A stretch of 64,000 bases of DNA. Source: Myxococcales bacterium. GTDB taxonomy: Bacteria; Myxococcota_A; Bradymonadia; UBA7976; UBA1532. The position numbers were made by a program, and so were the translations under genes. The first letter of the stretch is position 1. Each line of letters starts with the position of its first letter. The DNA lies in contig JACKDL010000008.1 in the NCBI GenBank assembly GCA_020633555.1, positions 62,001 to 126,000 of the forward strand. Direction: 5' to 3'. Below, one piece after another: positions 44,466-51,719 of the stretch. The notes under the pieces were generated by a model. The model searched no databases, was not told the DNA's origin, and saw only the letters and a list, made by a program, of their open reading frames with translations.

Positions 44466-45683
44466 ATGACCCTCTGGATCATCATCGGCGTTGGCCTGAC
44501 CCTCATCGCCCTCGAGAGAGCTCGCCCCGCCCGCGGGCTGCCCCCGGTGCGCGGGTGGTGGGCCCGCGCCCTCGTCTTGAACGCCACCCAGCTCGGCGCC
44601 GTGTTCCTGGGCGCCCTGACCTGGGACCGCTGGTTCCGGGGCGACGGGCTGATGGACCTGTCCGGCTGGCCCCCCTGGGCCGCCGGCGGCGTGGCCTACC
44701 TCGTCAGCACCTTCGTCTACTACTGGTGGCACCGCGCCCGGCACGAGTGGGGCTGGCTCTGGCGGACCCTGCACCAGGTGCACCACAGCCCGGCGCGGCT
44801 CGAGATCATCACCTCGTTCTACAAGCACCCCCTGGAGCAGGTGGCCAACGGGGTCCTCACCGCCATCATCGTGTTCCCCCTGCTCGGGCTGAGCCTGGAA
44901 GCCGCCGCCGTGAACACCCTGCTGTGCGGCCTGGCCGAGTTCGTCTACCACGTCAACCTGCGGACCCCCGTGTGGCTGGGCTACCTGATCCAGCGCCCCG
45001 AGATGCACCGGGTGCACCACGAGCGGGGCCGCCACCGGGGCAACTACGCCGACTTGCCCGTGTGGGACCTGCTGTTCGGCACCTTCCACAACCCGGCCGC
45101 CGGTCACGAGGTCGAGTGTGGCTTCGAGCCCGAGCGCGAGGCGCGGCTGGGCGCCATGCTCGCCTTCGAGGACCTACACCGGCCCCCTCGGCCGGGCCGC
45201 GCGCGGCGGGTGGGCCTGGCCGCCCTGCTGACGCTGGGGTTGCTGCAGATGGTCGGCGACGGCCTGGGCCGGGTGTGGCCCGCGGCCGGCCGCGCCGTCG
45301 CGGGCCTGGGCGCGCTGACGGTGGCCTCGCCCAAGCCCAAGGTCTTCACCGCTGCCGGCCCACACGAGCCCTTCGCGTTCGCCTGGACCGTCGAAGTGGA
45401 GACCACCGCCGGCACCCTGCGGCGGATCCCGCTGGACGCGCGCGCATACGGGCGGGTGCCCGGGCCCTACCCCGCCCGCAACGTCTACGGCGCCATGTTC
45501 GCCTTCGGGCCGCTGCTGCCCCCCGCCACGGTACAGGCCGTGCTACGCCACGGCTTCTGCGACGGCGTGCTCGCCACCGCGGTGGGCCAGGCAGGGGTGC
45601 GCGCCGTCACCGTCCACACGGCGTCTCGTGGGGTTGGCCCCGCCGTGCCTCCGGTGCATGTCCGCTGCCGGGAGGCCTCATGA
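44466..45683 (+). CDS. Sterol desaturase/fatty acid hydroxylase family protein with extra C-terminal domain
   Basis: 405 residues; ATG with GGAG at 5-bp spacing. Four to five membrane spans and the eight-His di-iron motif set: HRARHE, HQVHH, HVNLRT and HRVHHERGRHRGNY. After the hydroxylase (to about 250) there are further spans (LAALLTLGLLQMVGDGLGRV) and a soluble C-terminal domain of about 110 residues (FAWTVEVETTAGTLRRIPLD) not typical of the family. The reaction is probably hydroxylation or desaturation of a membrane lipid. The stop overlaps the next ATG (ATGA), so it is coupled with the HTTM protein. Confidence 0.92.
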   Translation: MTLWIIIGVGLTLIALERARPARGLPPVRGWWARALVLNATQLGAVFLGALTWDRWFRGDGLMDLSGWPPWAAGGVAYLVSTFVYYWWHRARHEWGWLWRTLHQVHHSPARLEIITSFYKHPLEQVANGVLTAIIVFPLLGLSLEAAAVNTLLCGLAEFVYHVNLRTPVWLGYLIQRPEMHRVHHERGRHRGNYADLPVWDLLFGTFHNPAAGHEVECGFEPEREARLGAMLAFEDLHRPPRPGRARRVGLAALLTLGLLQMVGDGLGRVWPAAGRAVAGLGALTVASPKPKVFTAAGPHEPFAFAWTVEVETTAGTLRRIPLDARAYGRVPGPYPARNVYGAMFAFGPLLPPATVQAVLRHGFCDGVLATAVGQAGVRAVTVHTASRGVGPAVPPVHVRCREAS

Positions 45684-46789
45684 ACCGCCTCGACGAAGTG
45701 GGCCTGGCCCGCGTCGGGCTGGGGGTGTACCTGGCCACGGTGTTTGCCCTGCGGCTGCCCTGGGCCGCGGAGCTATACGGGGCGCACGGGGTGCTGGCCG
45801 ATCCGGCCATGAACCCCACTGCGGGGACCGTGCCCCTCGCGCTGCTGACCTGGCTGGGCGCCCCGGGTGTGCCCACCGCACTCTGCGGACTCGGTGCCGG
45901 GCTCGGGGTGGCCTTGGCGCTGGGCAAGGCCCCTCGAGCCGCCGGCCTGGTGCTGTGGGCGCTCTGGGCGGCCCTGTGGCACCGCAACGTGTTCACCCTG
46001 AACCCCTCGGTGCCCTTCATCGGTCTGCTGCTGCTGGCCAACCTGGCTCTGCCCGCCCGCGGCCCGGTGCCGCGGGACGTGAAGCGCGTGCTCTGGGCCG
46101 TACTCGCGGTGGGCTACAGCTACTCGGGGCTCACCAAGCTGGCCAGCCCAACCTGGCGCAGCGGTGAGGCCCTGGGCCTCATCCTCACCGGCCCGCTCGC
46201 GCGGCCCTCGGCCTGGGTGGCGTGGCTGGGTGCCCACGCCGACCTCACCCGCGCCCTCACCTGGGCCACGCTGGCCGCCGAGATCGCCGTGGCCCCGTTG
46301 GCGCTCCACCGCCGCGCCCGCCCCTGGGCCTGGGCCAGCATGGTCGCCTTGCACCTGGGGATCCTCACCAGCATCCCCTTCGCCGAGCTCACGCTGGGCA
46401 TGCTGGTGGTGCACCTGTGGACCGCCGAGCCCGCCTGGTTCGCGGGCCTGGCCTCACGCGTCCGGCGGGGCCTGCACCAGCACATACGGGTGGATCACCA
46501 CCACCCGGTACTCGGCGGTCTGGGGCCAGCTTGCCAAATCGGCGTCGGCGCTCTTGCGCAGGGTGCCCTCCTGCAGCCACGCCCCAACGGCGGCGGCGTC
46601 ATCGCGCACCAGGGCCACGGCGGCGTCGGCCAGGGCCAGGCGCCGGTGCACCACGAACAACGCGCCCGTCACATGGTGGATGGCCAGGTCCCGCAGGGGC
46701 ACGGGGCCCACATCCGCGGCCAGCCGGGCGCGCAGGTCGTCGGTCGAAGACATGGGGGCTCTCCTCAGGGCGCGTCGTCGCAAGCGTAG
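45680..46789 (+). CDS. HTTM-domain (gamma-carboxylase-like) membrane protein
   Basis: The frame gives 369 residues. The first 260 are a multi-span protein of the HTTM type, related to vitamin K-dependent gamma-carboxylase: GLARVGLGVYLATVFALRL, LYGAHGVLADPAMNP, FTLNPSVPFIGLLLL, GYSYSGLTKLASPTW and a last span near VALHLGILTSIPFAELTLG. After about residue 265 the sequence (HQHIRVDHHHPVLGGLG) loses all membrane character because it runs antisense through the DUF2288 gene, reaching a stop only at 46789. Either the stop was lost or the tail is really translated. Coupled (ATGA) to the desaturase, which suggests joint lipid or quinone-like chemistry. Confidence 0.8.
   Translation: MNRLDEVGLARVGLGVYLATVFALRLPWAAELYGAHGVLADPAMNPTAGTVPLALLTWLGAPGVPTALCGLGAGLGVALALGKAPRAAGLVLWALWAALWHRNVFTLNPSVPFIGLLLLANLALPARGPVPRDVKRVLWAVLAVGYSYSGLTKLASPTWRSGEALGLILTGPLARPSAWVAWLGAHADLTRALTWATLAAEIAVAPLALHRRARPWAWASMVALHLGILTSIPFAELTLGMLVVHLWTAEPAWFAGLASRVRRGLHQHIRVDHHHPVLGGLGPACQIGVGALAQGALLQPRPNGGGVIAHQGHGGVGQGQAPVHHEQRARHMVDGQVPQGHGAHIRGQPGAQVVGRRHGGSPQGASSQA
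46454..46753 (-). CDS. DUF2288 family protein
   Basis: 99 residues; ATG at 46753 with GAGGAG 7 bp upstream. Sequence MSSTDDLRARLAADVGPVPL, then ALFVVHRRLALADAAVALV, AVGAWLQEGTLRKSADADL and VVVIHPYVLVQ near the end matches the layout of DUF2288 proteins, whose function is unknown. It follows the lrp-like gene by 11 bp and is probably cotranscribed with it. The whole gene is overlapped on the other strand by the run-on of the HTTM gene. Confidence 0.85.
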   Translation of the reverse strand: MSSTDDLRARLAADVGPVPLRDLAIHHVTGALFVVHRRLALADAAVALVRDDAAAVGAWLQEGTLRKSADADLASWPQTAEYRVVVIHPYVLVQAPPDA

Positions 46790-47253
46790 CAGGGCAGCCC
46801 GGGTTGGGCCTGGTGGTCATACACCAGCGAGGTGCGCAGCCGATCCACCTCGGGCCGGGTGGTGAAGGCGTCCAGGGCCAGGTCCCGCAGGTGATCGGCG
46901 TCCCGCACGGCCACATGGATCAGGAAGTCGTCATCGCCGGTGATGTGGTACAGCGCCACCGTCTCGGGCAGAGCCAGCGCGTGCTGGTGGAAGGCGTCGA
47001 AGTCGGCCCGCCCGTGTCGGCGCAGCCGCACCGCCAGCATGGCCTGCAACCCGATGCCGAGCGCGTGCGGATCCACCCGCCAGTGGGCGCTGCCCAGCAC
47101 GCCGGCCTGGCGCAGCCGGCGCACGCGGGTCAGGCAGCTCGACGGCGCCAGCCCCACCCGGGCGGCCAGCTCCTTGTTCGACAGGCGCGCATTCTTCTGC
47201 AAGGCAGCAATGATGCCGAAGTCGATTCGGTCCAACTCGGGCAAGTCGCTCAT
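46765..47253 (-). CDS. Lrp/AsnC family transcriptional regulator
   Basis: 162 residues from the ATG at 47253. HTH domain: LPELDRIDFGIIAALQKNAR, LSNKELAARVGLAPSSCLTRVRRL. The C-terminal RAM/ACT-like domain binds amino-acid effectors (VALYHITGDDDFLIHVAV). Divergent from a methionine gamma-lyase-like gene, the same arrangement as mdeR-mdeA in pseudomonads, so it likely controls sulfur amino-acid breakdown and itself. A TACACT -10 lies 7 bp before the ATG, so the message may be leaderless, and this box overlaps the palindrome at 47263. Confidence 0.93.
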   Translation of the reverse strand: MSDLPELDRIDFGIIAALQKNARLSNKELAARVGLAPSSCLTRVRRLRQAGVLGSAHWRVDPHALGIGLQAMLAVRLRRHGRADFDAFHQHALALPETVALYHITGDDDFLIHVAVRDADHLRDLALDAFTTRPEVDRLRTSLVYDHQAQPGLPCYACDDAP

Positions 47254-47262
47254 GTTCCGCAG

Positions 47263-47275
47263 TGTATTCGGTACA
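47263..47275. promoter_or_regulatory. Candidate Lrp-type operator TGTA-N5-TACA
   Basis: TGTATTCGGTACA, a perfect dyad with 4-bp arms, in the divergent region 10 bp upstream of the regulator ATG and 61 bp upstream of the lyase ATG. Confidence 0.4.
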
Positions 47276-47336
47276 GATCCGGGGCGCACCTGCCGATGAT
47301 CCAGGACAGACCCGGCCAAGGATCAGGAGGTGAGCG

Positions 47337-48512
47337 ATGGGGACCCACGGCTTCGAGACCCGCGCAGTGCACAACGGCCGCCACGGGCTGGGCACCGCCC
47401 ACGTACCGCCCATCGACCTGTCCACCACCAACCCGCTGCAGGACGCCGAGGTGGGCACCGCGTCCATCTCGGCGCTGGCGCAGGGCGCCGCCGAGGCCGA
47501 GAACCCCATCTACGCCCGGCTGTACAACCCCACCGTCGCCCGCTTCGAGCAGGCCTTGGCCGATCTGGAGGGGCTGCCCGAGGCGGTGGGCTTCGGGTCG
47601 GGCATGGCCGCCATCGCCGCCTGCCTGATGGCCGCCCGTGAGCGGGGCGGCCACGTGGTGGCGGTGCGACCGGTCTACGGCGGTACCGACCACCTGCTCA
47701 CCGACAACCCCTTCGGGCTCACGGTCACCTGGGCGCAGGCCCACGAGGTGGGCGACGCCGTGCGCGACGACACCGCGCTGGTGATCGTCGAGACCCCGGC
47801 CAACCCCACCCTGGCGCTGGTGGACCTGGCGCAGGTGGTGCGCGCCGCTGGGCGCGTGCCGGTGATGGTGGACAACACCTTCGCTACGCCGGTGCTGCAG
47901 CGCCCTGTGCTGCAGGGCGCGAAGATCGTGGTCCACAGCGCGACGAAGTTCATCGGCGGCCACGGCGACGTGGTGGCCGGGGTCGTGGCCACAACCGCCG
48001 ACTGGGCCGCCGCCGTACGCCGGGTGCGCATCGCCACGGGCGGCATCCTGCACCCCATGGCCGCCTACCTGCTGCACCGCGGCCTGCAGACCCTGCCCTT
48101 GCGGGTGCGGGCGGCGCAGGCCAACGCCCGGGTGCTCGTGCGCGTGCTCCAGGAGCACCCCGCCGTGCAGGGGCTCGCCTACCCCGAGCTGGATCCCATG
48201 TGGCCCCGCATCCGGCACCAGATGCAGGGCCCCGGCAGCCTCATCGCCTTCGACGTGGGCGACGCCGCCCGTGCCGCCGCCGTCATGAACGCCGTGCGCC
48301 TGTGCACGCCGGCCGTCAGCCTGGGCAGCGTGGACACCCTCATCCAGCACCCCGCGGGGCTGACGCACAAGGTGCTGAGCGACGCCGCCCGCGCCGAGGG
48401 CGGCATCACCCCCGGGCTGCTGCGGCTGTCCGTGGGCGTCGAGACCCTGGCCGATCTGCGCACCGACCTGGTGCAGGCCCTGGATCAGGTGGTGAACCGC
48501 GCCGCCGCCTGA
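47337..48512 (+). CDS. Cys/Met-metabolism PLP enzyme, methionine gamma-lyase/cystathionine gamma-lyase-like
   Basis: 391 residues, usual length. ATG with AGGAGG at 6-bp spacing. Motifs: YARLYNPTVARFEQALA, GFGSGMAAIAACLMA (phosphate-binding), PVYGGTDHLL, VETPANPTLALVDL, the DNTFATP strand, and PLP Lys in SATKFIGGHGDVVAG; the end RLSVGVETLADLRTDLVQAL is typical. Substrates in this family include methionine, cystathionine and O-acylhomoserines. The divergent Lrp-type gene favours methionine gamma-lyase, which makes methanethiol, ammonia and 2-oxobutanoate. The active-site Cys typical of MGL is not obvious, so the exact reaction remains open. Confidence 0.9.
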   Translation: MGTHGFETRAVHNGRHGLGTAHVPPIDLSTTNPLQDAEVGTASISALAQGAAEAENPIYARLYNPTVARFEQALADLEGLPEAVGFGSGMAAIAACLMAARERGGHVVAVRPVYGGTDHLLTDNPFGLTVTWAQAHEVGDAVRDDTALVIVETPANPTLALVDLAQVVRAAGRVPVMVDNTFATPVLQRPVLQGAKIVVHSATKFIGGHGDVVAGVVATTADWAAAVRRVRIATGGILHPMAAYLLHRGLQTLPLRVRAAQANARVLVRVLQEHPAVQGLAYPELDPMWPRIRHQMQGPGSLIAFDVGDAARAAAVMNAVRLCTPAVSLGSVDTLIQHPAGLTHKVLSDAARAEGGITPGLLRLSVGVETLADLRTDLVQALDQVVNRAAA

Positions 48513-48539
48513 CCGCTCGATCCGCGCGCCAGCTGGTGG

Positions 48540-48770
48540 CCTCGGACCGGATCGCGAGGCGACCCGCCGTGACCGCAGAGCGATGCACCCGCCGATCCGC
48601 CACCACATCGGCCCGCCACCTCGGAGCAGCGCGCCTGCCCAGCCGCCGCCTCGGAGCGGAGCGCCCGCCGAGCCGCCGCCACCTCAAGGTGGAGCGCCCG
48701 CCGATCCGCCGCAGCCTCGGAGCAGAGCGCCAGTCGATCCGCCGCGACCTCGGAACAGAGCGCCAGATCA
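48540..48770. repeat. 33-bp intergenic tandem repeat array
   Basis: Degenerate 33-bp units beginning CCTCGGAGCAGAGCG and ending GATCCGCCGC start at 48540, 48573, 48619, 48649, 48682, 48715 and 48748; one unit between 48606 and 48619 is truncated. The array fills the gap after the PLP enzyme up to the IS remnant. It is open in several frames (11-residue periodic peptides such as PPRSRAPVD) but has no start context or coding signature, so I read it as noncoding. Confidence 0.8.
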
Positions 48771-48774
48771 GGGG

Positions 48775-48793
48775 AGCCGGCCGCAGGCCGGCT
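48775..48793. repeat. Perfect hairpin AGCCGGCC-GCA-GGCCGGCT
   Basis: Eight-bp stem with 3-base loop at the boundary between the 33-bp array and the IS end. It could terminate transcription or be a target-site structure for insertion. Confidence 0.6.
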
Positions 48794-49075
48794 GGACCTC
48801 CCCCGAATTGGTGGACACCCAGACGGAGGAATCCCGATGGGTGAGAAGCGCCAGACCCGCACCTACGACCAAGAACTCTGCGAGCACGCGGTTCGGCAGG
48901 TCTTCGACGGCGAACGCACGCTGACCGAAGTGGCCTATGCTCTCGGCATCAATCACTGGACGCTGCGCGACTGGGTTCGAGCTGAGAGGGCCAGGCGCGT
49001 GGTCGAGGGTCAGCCGATGCCGAAGAAGAAGCGCAGGAGCACGCGGCACAAGGCAACGGGCGCGGGCAAGTCCGC
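48793..49075 (+). mobile_element. Truncated IS3-type element: left end and orfA remnant
   Basis: TGGACCTCCCCCGAATTGG at 48793 looks like an IS3-family left terminal repeat. At 48837, 6 bp after GGAGGAATCC, an orfA-like frame starts: HTH of transposase type (CEHAVRQVFDGERTLTEVAY, ALGINHWTLRDWVRAERARR) followed by a Lys/Arg-rich end near 49062. No orfB (DDE integrase) and no right inverted repeat follow; downstream sequence has no transposase pattern. It is a dead remnant and the only mobile-element trace in the window. Confidence 0.75.
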
Positions 49076-49134
49076 TTCGGTGGCCGCTCCACAGCTTTTC
49101 GTCGAAGCGGGGGGTGTCCGAGGGGGGCCTCCCC

Positions 49135-49172
49135 CTCGGCAGGGTCCCAGGGACAGCGTCCCTGGCGCCGAG
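49135..49172. repeat. Nested hairpin CTCGGC..CCAGGGAC-AGC-GTCCCTGG..GCCGAG
   Basis: Inner perfect 8-bp stem (49147-49154 with 49158-49165, loop AGC) inside an outer 6-bp stem (49135-49140 with 49167-49172). Confidence 0.7.
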
Positions 49173-49308
49173 AGCCAGTCAGGCAGCGAAGCGACTGGCC
49201 GGGTGGAGCTCGCAGCGACGGACGGCGCCACGGGCTCGACCGCGGCCCCAGGCCGCTTGCGAGCGGCAATCCGAGCCGCACAGGGCCCGCGGTCCCACGG
49301 ACAGCACG

Positions 49309-49350
49309 GAGGTGCATCCCGTGGCGAGTCAACGCCACGGGATGCACCTC
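49309..49350. repeat. Perfect 18-bp inverted repeat with 6-base loop
   Basis: GAGGTGCATCCCGTGGCG at 49309-49326 and its exact reverse complement at 49333-49350, loop AGTCAA. Far beyond chance. Possible roles: strong terminator, REP-like or transposon-derived hairpin. Confidence 0.92.
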
Positions 49351-49546
49351 AACCTGGCATTGGACCGCGACCTCGCACCCAAGCGCATCGCCGCGATCTG
49401 AGCCAACCTCGCAGACCCCTGCCCCGCTGCGCTCAAATGCAGCGAGTCGATCACCCCGTGCAGCACCAAACGAGATTGCGGCGCGAGGCCGGCGGCCGCA
49501 CGCCTCACCCGGGCCCCGGGGAGGTCCGGGGGGCCCACCCCCGCCG

Positions 49547-50074
49547 CTACCGTTCGCCCCAGGTCCACTTCATGTTGGCGAGGAAGTTCCACGCCGTCGC
49601 GACCCCAATGCCGACGAGCTGGCTGACATACACCCACAGGCCCACGTCCGGCGGATCGAGCACGGGGTGCTGCAGCCAGCCGAGCACGCCCGGCTGCGCT
49701 TGCGCGAAGTAGGCCGCCAGGCTGCCGGGCCCGCCCTGCCAGCGCAGTGCGGCCAGGTTGGCCCCCACGAACACCCCGAACTGCACGGCGGCGCCCACCA
49801 GAGACACGAGCTGGAAGCGCACGATGCGACCCAAGCGGGTGCCCGGCCGCAGCTCGGCGAAGGTCCACAGCTCGTTGACCGCGAAGTTGCTCAGGATGCT
49901 GAGCTGGATGGCCAGAGCGCTGGCGGCGGTGGAGCGCAGCCCCAGCCGCAGGCCCAGCCACAGGGCGCCCAGGTTCACCACCACCCCGCTGGCCCCCACC
50001 AGGCCGAACTTGATGAAGCGCGGCGTGAAGAAGGGGCGCAGCCGGTGCGGGATGGGGAGGTTGGCGAGGTTCAA
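49547..50074 (-). CDS. GtrA-like membrane protein
   Basis: 175 residues with four membrane spans of the GtrA family: FIKFGLVGASGVVVNLGALW, then SALAIQLSILSNFAVNELWT, RIVRFQLVSLVGAAVQFGVF and VGIGVATAWNFLANMKWTW. GtrA proteins are thought to move polyprenyl-linked sugars across the inner membrane for glycosylation. The start codon is a TTG (no ATG or GTG in a suitable place). The same-strand lipoprotein gene lies 42 bp upstream; no glycosyltransferase partner is in the window. Confidence 0.92.
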   Translation of the reverse strand: MNLANLPIPHRLRPFFTPRFIKFGLVGASGVVVNLGALWLGLRLGLRSTAASALAIQLSILSNFAVNELWTFAELRPGTRLGRIVRFQLVSLVGAAVQFGVFVGANLAALRWQGGPGSLAAYFAQAQPGVLGWLQHPVLDPPDVGLWVYVSQLVGIGVATAWNFLANMKWTWGER

Positions 50075-50116
50075 TGGCAGGTCGGGGCGCTCACCGCGCC
50101 CCGCAGGGCCGGTGGA

Positions 50117-51463
50117 TTACAGGCAGGCGTCGAACTGCTCGATGCAGGCCGCGCAGTCGGGCACCTGGCACATGTTCTCGAAGATGCAGTTGTACAGGGG
50201 CACGAACTGCTCGAAGCCCGCCGGCGAGGAGCCCTCGACGCAGGTGTTGGCGCACGCCTCGTCCTGGCAGCCCAGGATGCACTGCAGGGTCTCCTGGCAG
50301 GTGGCGTCACCCATGGGCTCGGGCTGGGCGCCGAAGCAGGCCTCGAGCTGGCCGCCGCAGCTACCCTCGAGGCAGGCCTGATCGGCGCGACCCTGGGCGT
50401 CGAAGCACATGTTGGTCTGGCCGCACTCGATGATGGCGTTGTAGTCGTCGAAGCCCTGCGCCGAGACGTTGCTCACGCAGCGCTGCTGGCAGGCCTGATC
50501 CTGGCAGTTGCCGAGGCACTGCACGAACTCACCGCAGTTGTCGGTGCCCATGGGCTCGACCTGCTCGCCGAAGCAGGCCTCGACCTCGCCGCCGCAGTTG
50601 GCCTCGAGGCAGGCGGTGTCGGCGCTGCCGTCGGCGCCGAAGCAGTTGTTGACCTGCGCGCACTCCACCACGGCGTTGTAGGCGTTGAAGCCCTCGGCCG
50701 AGGTGTCCTCGACGCAGCCCTGCTGGCAGGCCTGGTCGTTGGGCGGGCAGGTGTTCAGGCACTGCAGGAACTCGGAGCAGCTCAGGTTGCCCATGGGGCC
50801 GCCGCCACCGCCGCCGCCGAAGCAGGCGTTGATCTCGTTGCCACAGGCCGCCTCAGCGCAGGCCTGGTCCACCGAGCCGTCCGGCCCGGCGCAGTTGTTC
50901 TGCACGATGCACTGCTGCACGGCGTTGAACTGGCCCTGGGCCGCGGGGCTGCCGTCGGCCAGGCAGGCCTGCGCGCAGGCCTGATCGGCGCAGTTGCCCA
51001 GGCACTGGAAGATCTCGGTGCAGCTCAGATCAGCCGCGCCACCGCCGCCGCCGGCGCCGCCGCCCGCGCCGCCCTGGCCGCCGCCGCCCGCGCCGCCCTG
51101 GCCGCCGCCGCCCGCGCCGCCCTGGCCGGGGCCCATGTCGCTGTCGTTGTTGCCGCCGCCCCCTGCGCCGCCCGCGCCGCCACCGTTGCTGTTGGGATCG
51201 GGCACACAGACCTGCTGGCCGCCGCCGGCAGCCACGCACAGGTAGGCGTTGGGGCAGCCGCTGCTGCTGCAGTCCTGGCTGCAGACCAGGCCCTGGGTGC
51301 CGCCCAGGTTGATGCAGAGGCCCGACGCGCAGTCACCGCCGTCATCGCAAGCCGCGCCGATGCTGCCGTTGCCGCCGCCACCGCCGCCGCCGCCCGCAGT
51401 ACACGCAAAGAACGCCAGGGGGGCGCTCAGGGCCGCCGTCGTCAGAAGTGCCTTCATGCTCAT
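50117..51463 (-). CDS. Lipoprotein with Gly linkers and four to five Cys-rich repeats of about 70 residues
   Basis: 448 residues from the ATG at 51463 (GGAGAGAG 7 bp upstream). Lipoprotein signal LSAPLAFFAC, poly-Gly, a small Cys-rich module (CDDGGDCASGLC; CSQDCSSSGCPNAYLC), a GGAGGGG linker, then repeats with eight Cys each: e.g. CGEFVQCLGNCQDQACQQRC followed by FDDYNAIIECGQTNMCF, ADQACLEGSCGGQLEACFG. Four complete copies and a shorter last one run to the C-terminus. The pattern is a helical disulfide-linked module found in myxobacterial surface proteins; the lipoprotein at 27262 has one copy. Function unknown. Confidence 0.87.
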   Translation of the reverse strand: MSMKALLTTAALSAPLAFFACTAGGGGGGGGNGSIGAACDDGGDCASGLCINLGGTQGLVCSQDCSSSGCPNAYLCVAAGGGQQVCVPDPNSNGGGAGGAGGGGNNDSDMGPGQGGAGGGGQGGAGGGGQGGAGGGAGGGGGAADLSCTEIFQCLGNCADQACAQACLADGSPAAQGQFNAVQQCIVQNNCAGPDGSVDQACAEAACGNEINACFGGGGGGGPMGNLSCSEFLQCLNTCPPNDQACQQGCVEDTSAEGFNAYNAVVECAQVNNCFGADGSADTACLEANCGGEVEACFGEQVEPMGTDNCGEFVQCLGNCQDQACQQRCVSNVSAQGFDDYNAIIECGQTNMCFDAQGRADQACLEGSCGGQLEACFGAQPEPMGDATCQETLQCILGCQDEACANTCVEGSSPAGFEQFVPLYNCIFENMCQVPDCAACIEQFDACL

Positions 51464-51719
51464 CGCGAAACTCTCTCCACCACCACGTTGACGGGGGGCG
51501 AACGCCACACCGTTGTTCCAGGGGAGCCGGGCGTGTTCGGCGCCGAAGCCGGCGCTCACCCAGCGCTCTCCGCGCCGCCAGGTCCCCTCAGCGGCGCGCC
51601 ATCCTGCGACAGGCCACGGGGTCGCAGCAAGTCGCGGCCGGCAGTACGGGCCGTCGCGGGGTTGGTGTTGCGGAGTTTCCCCGGCCCGCTGAGCGGGGCG
51701 GGGCAAGTGGGCGCACGCC

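Larger units (their letters stand above)
49076..49546. other. Gene-free stretch with strong inverted repeats
   Basis: About 470 bases with no credible gene on either strand. It holds the nested hairpin at 49135-49172, the long palindrome at 49309-49350 and GC-rich palindromic runs near 49505-49535 (CCCGGGCCCCGGGG). The rest shows nothing recognisable and may be debris of the insertion event. Confidence 0.6.

Noticed and set aside
48540..48770. CRISPR array
   Set aside because: Units are contiguous and degenerate with no unique spacers, and no cas genes are present.
48485..48862. 125-residue minus-strand frame through the 33-bp repeats
   Set aside because: Periodic peptide follows from the DNA repeat; it is antisense to the IS start and lacks a credible start site.
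48583..49712. Longer plus-strand frames through the IS remnant up to the GtrA gene
   Set aside because: Beyond about 49062 the translation has no transposase features and runs antisense into gtrA.
51464..51719. Possible small gene between the Cys-repeat lipoprotein and lysAC
   Set aside because: Frames here are extensions of neighbours without domain or ribosome site; only imperfect GC-rich inverted repeats are seen.
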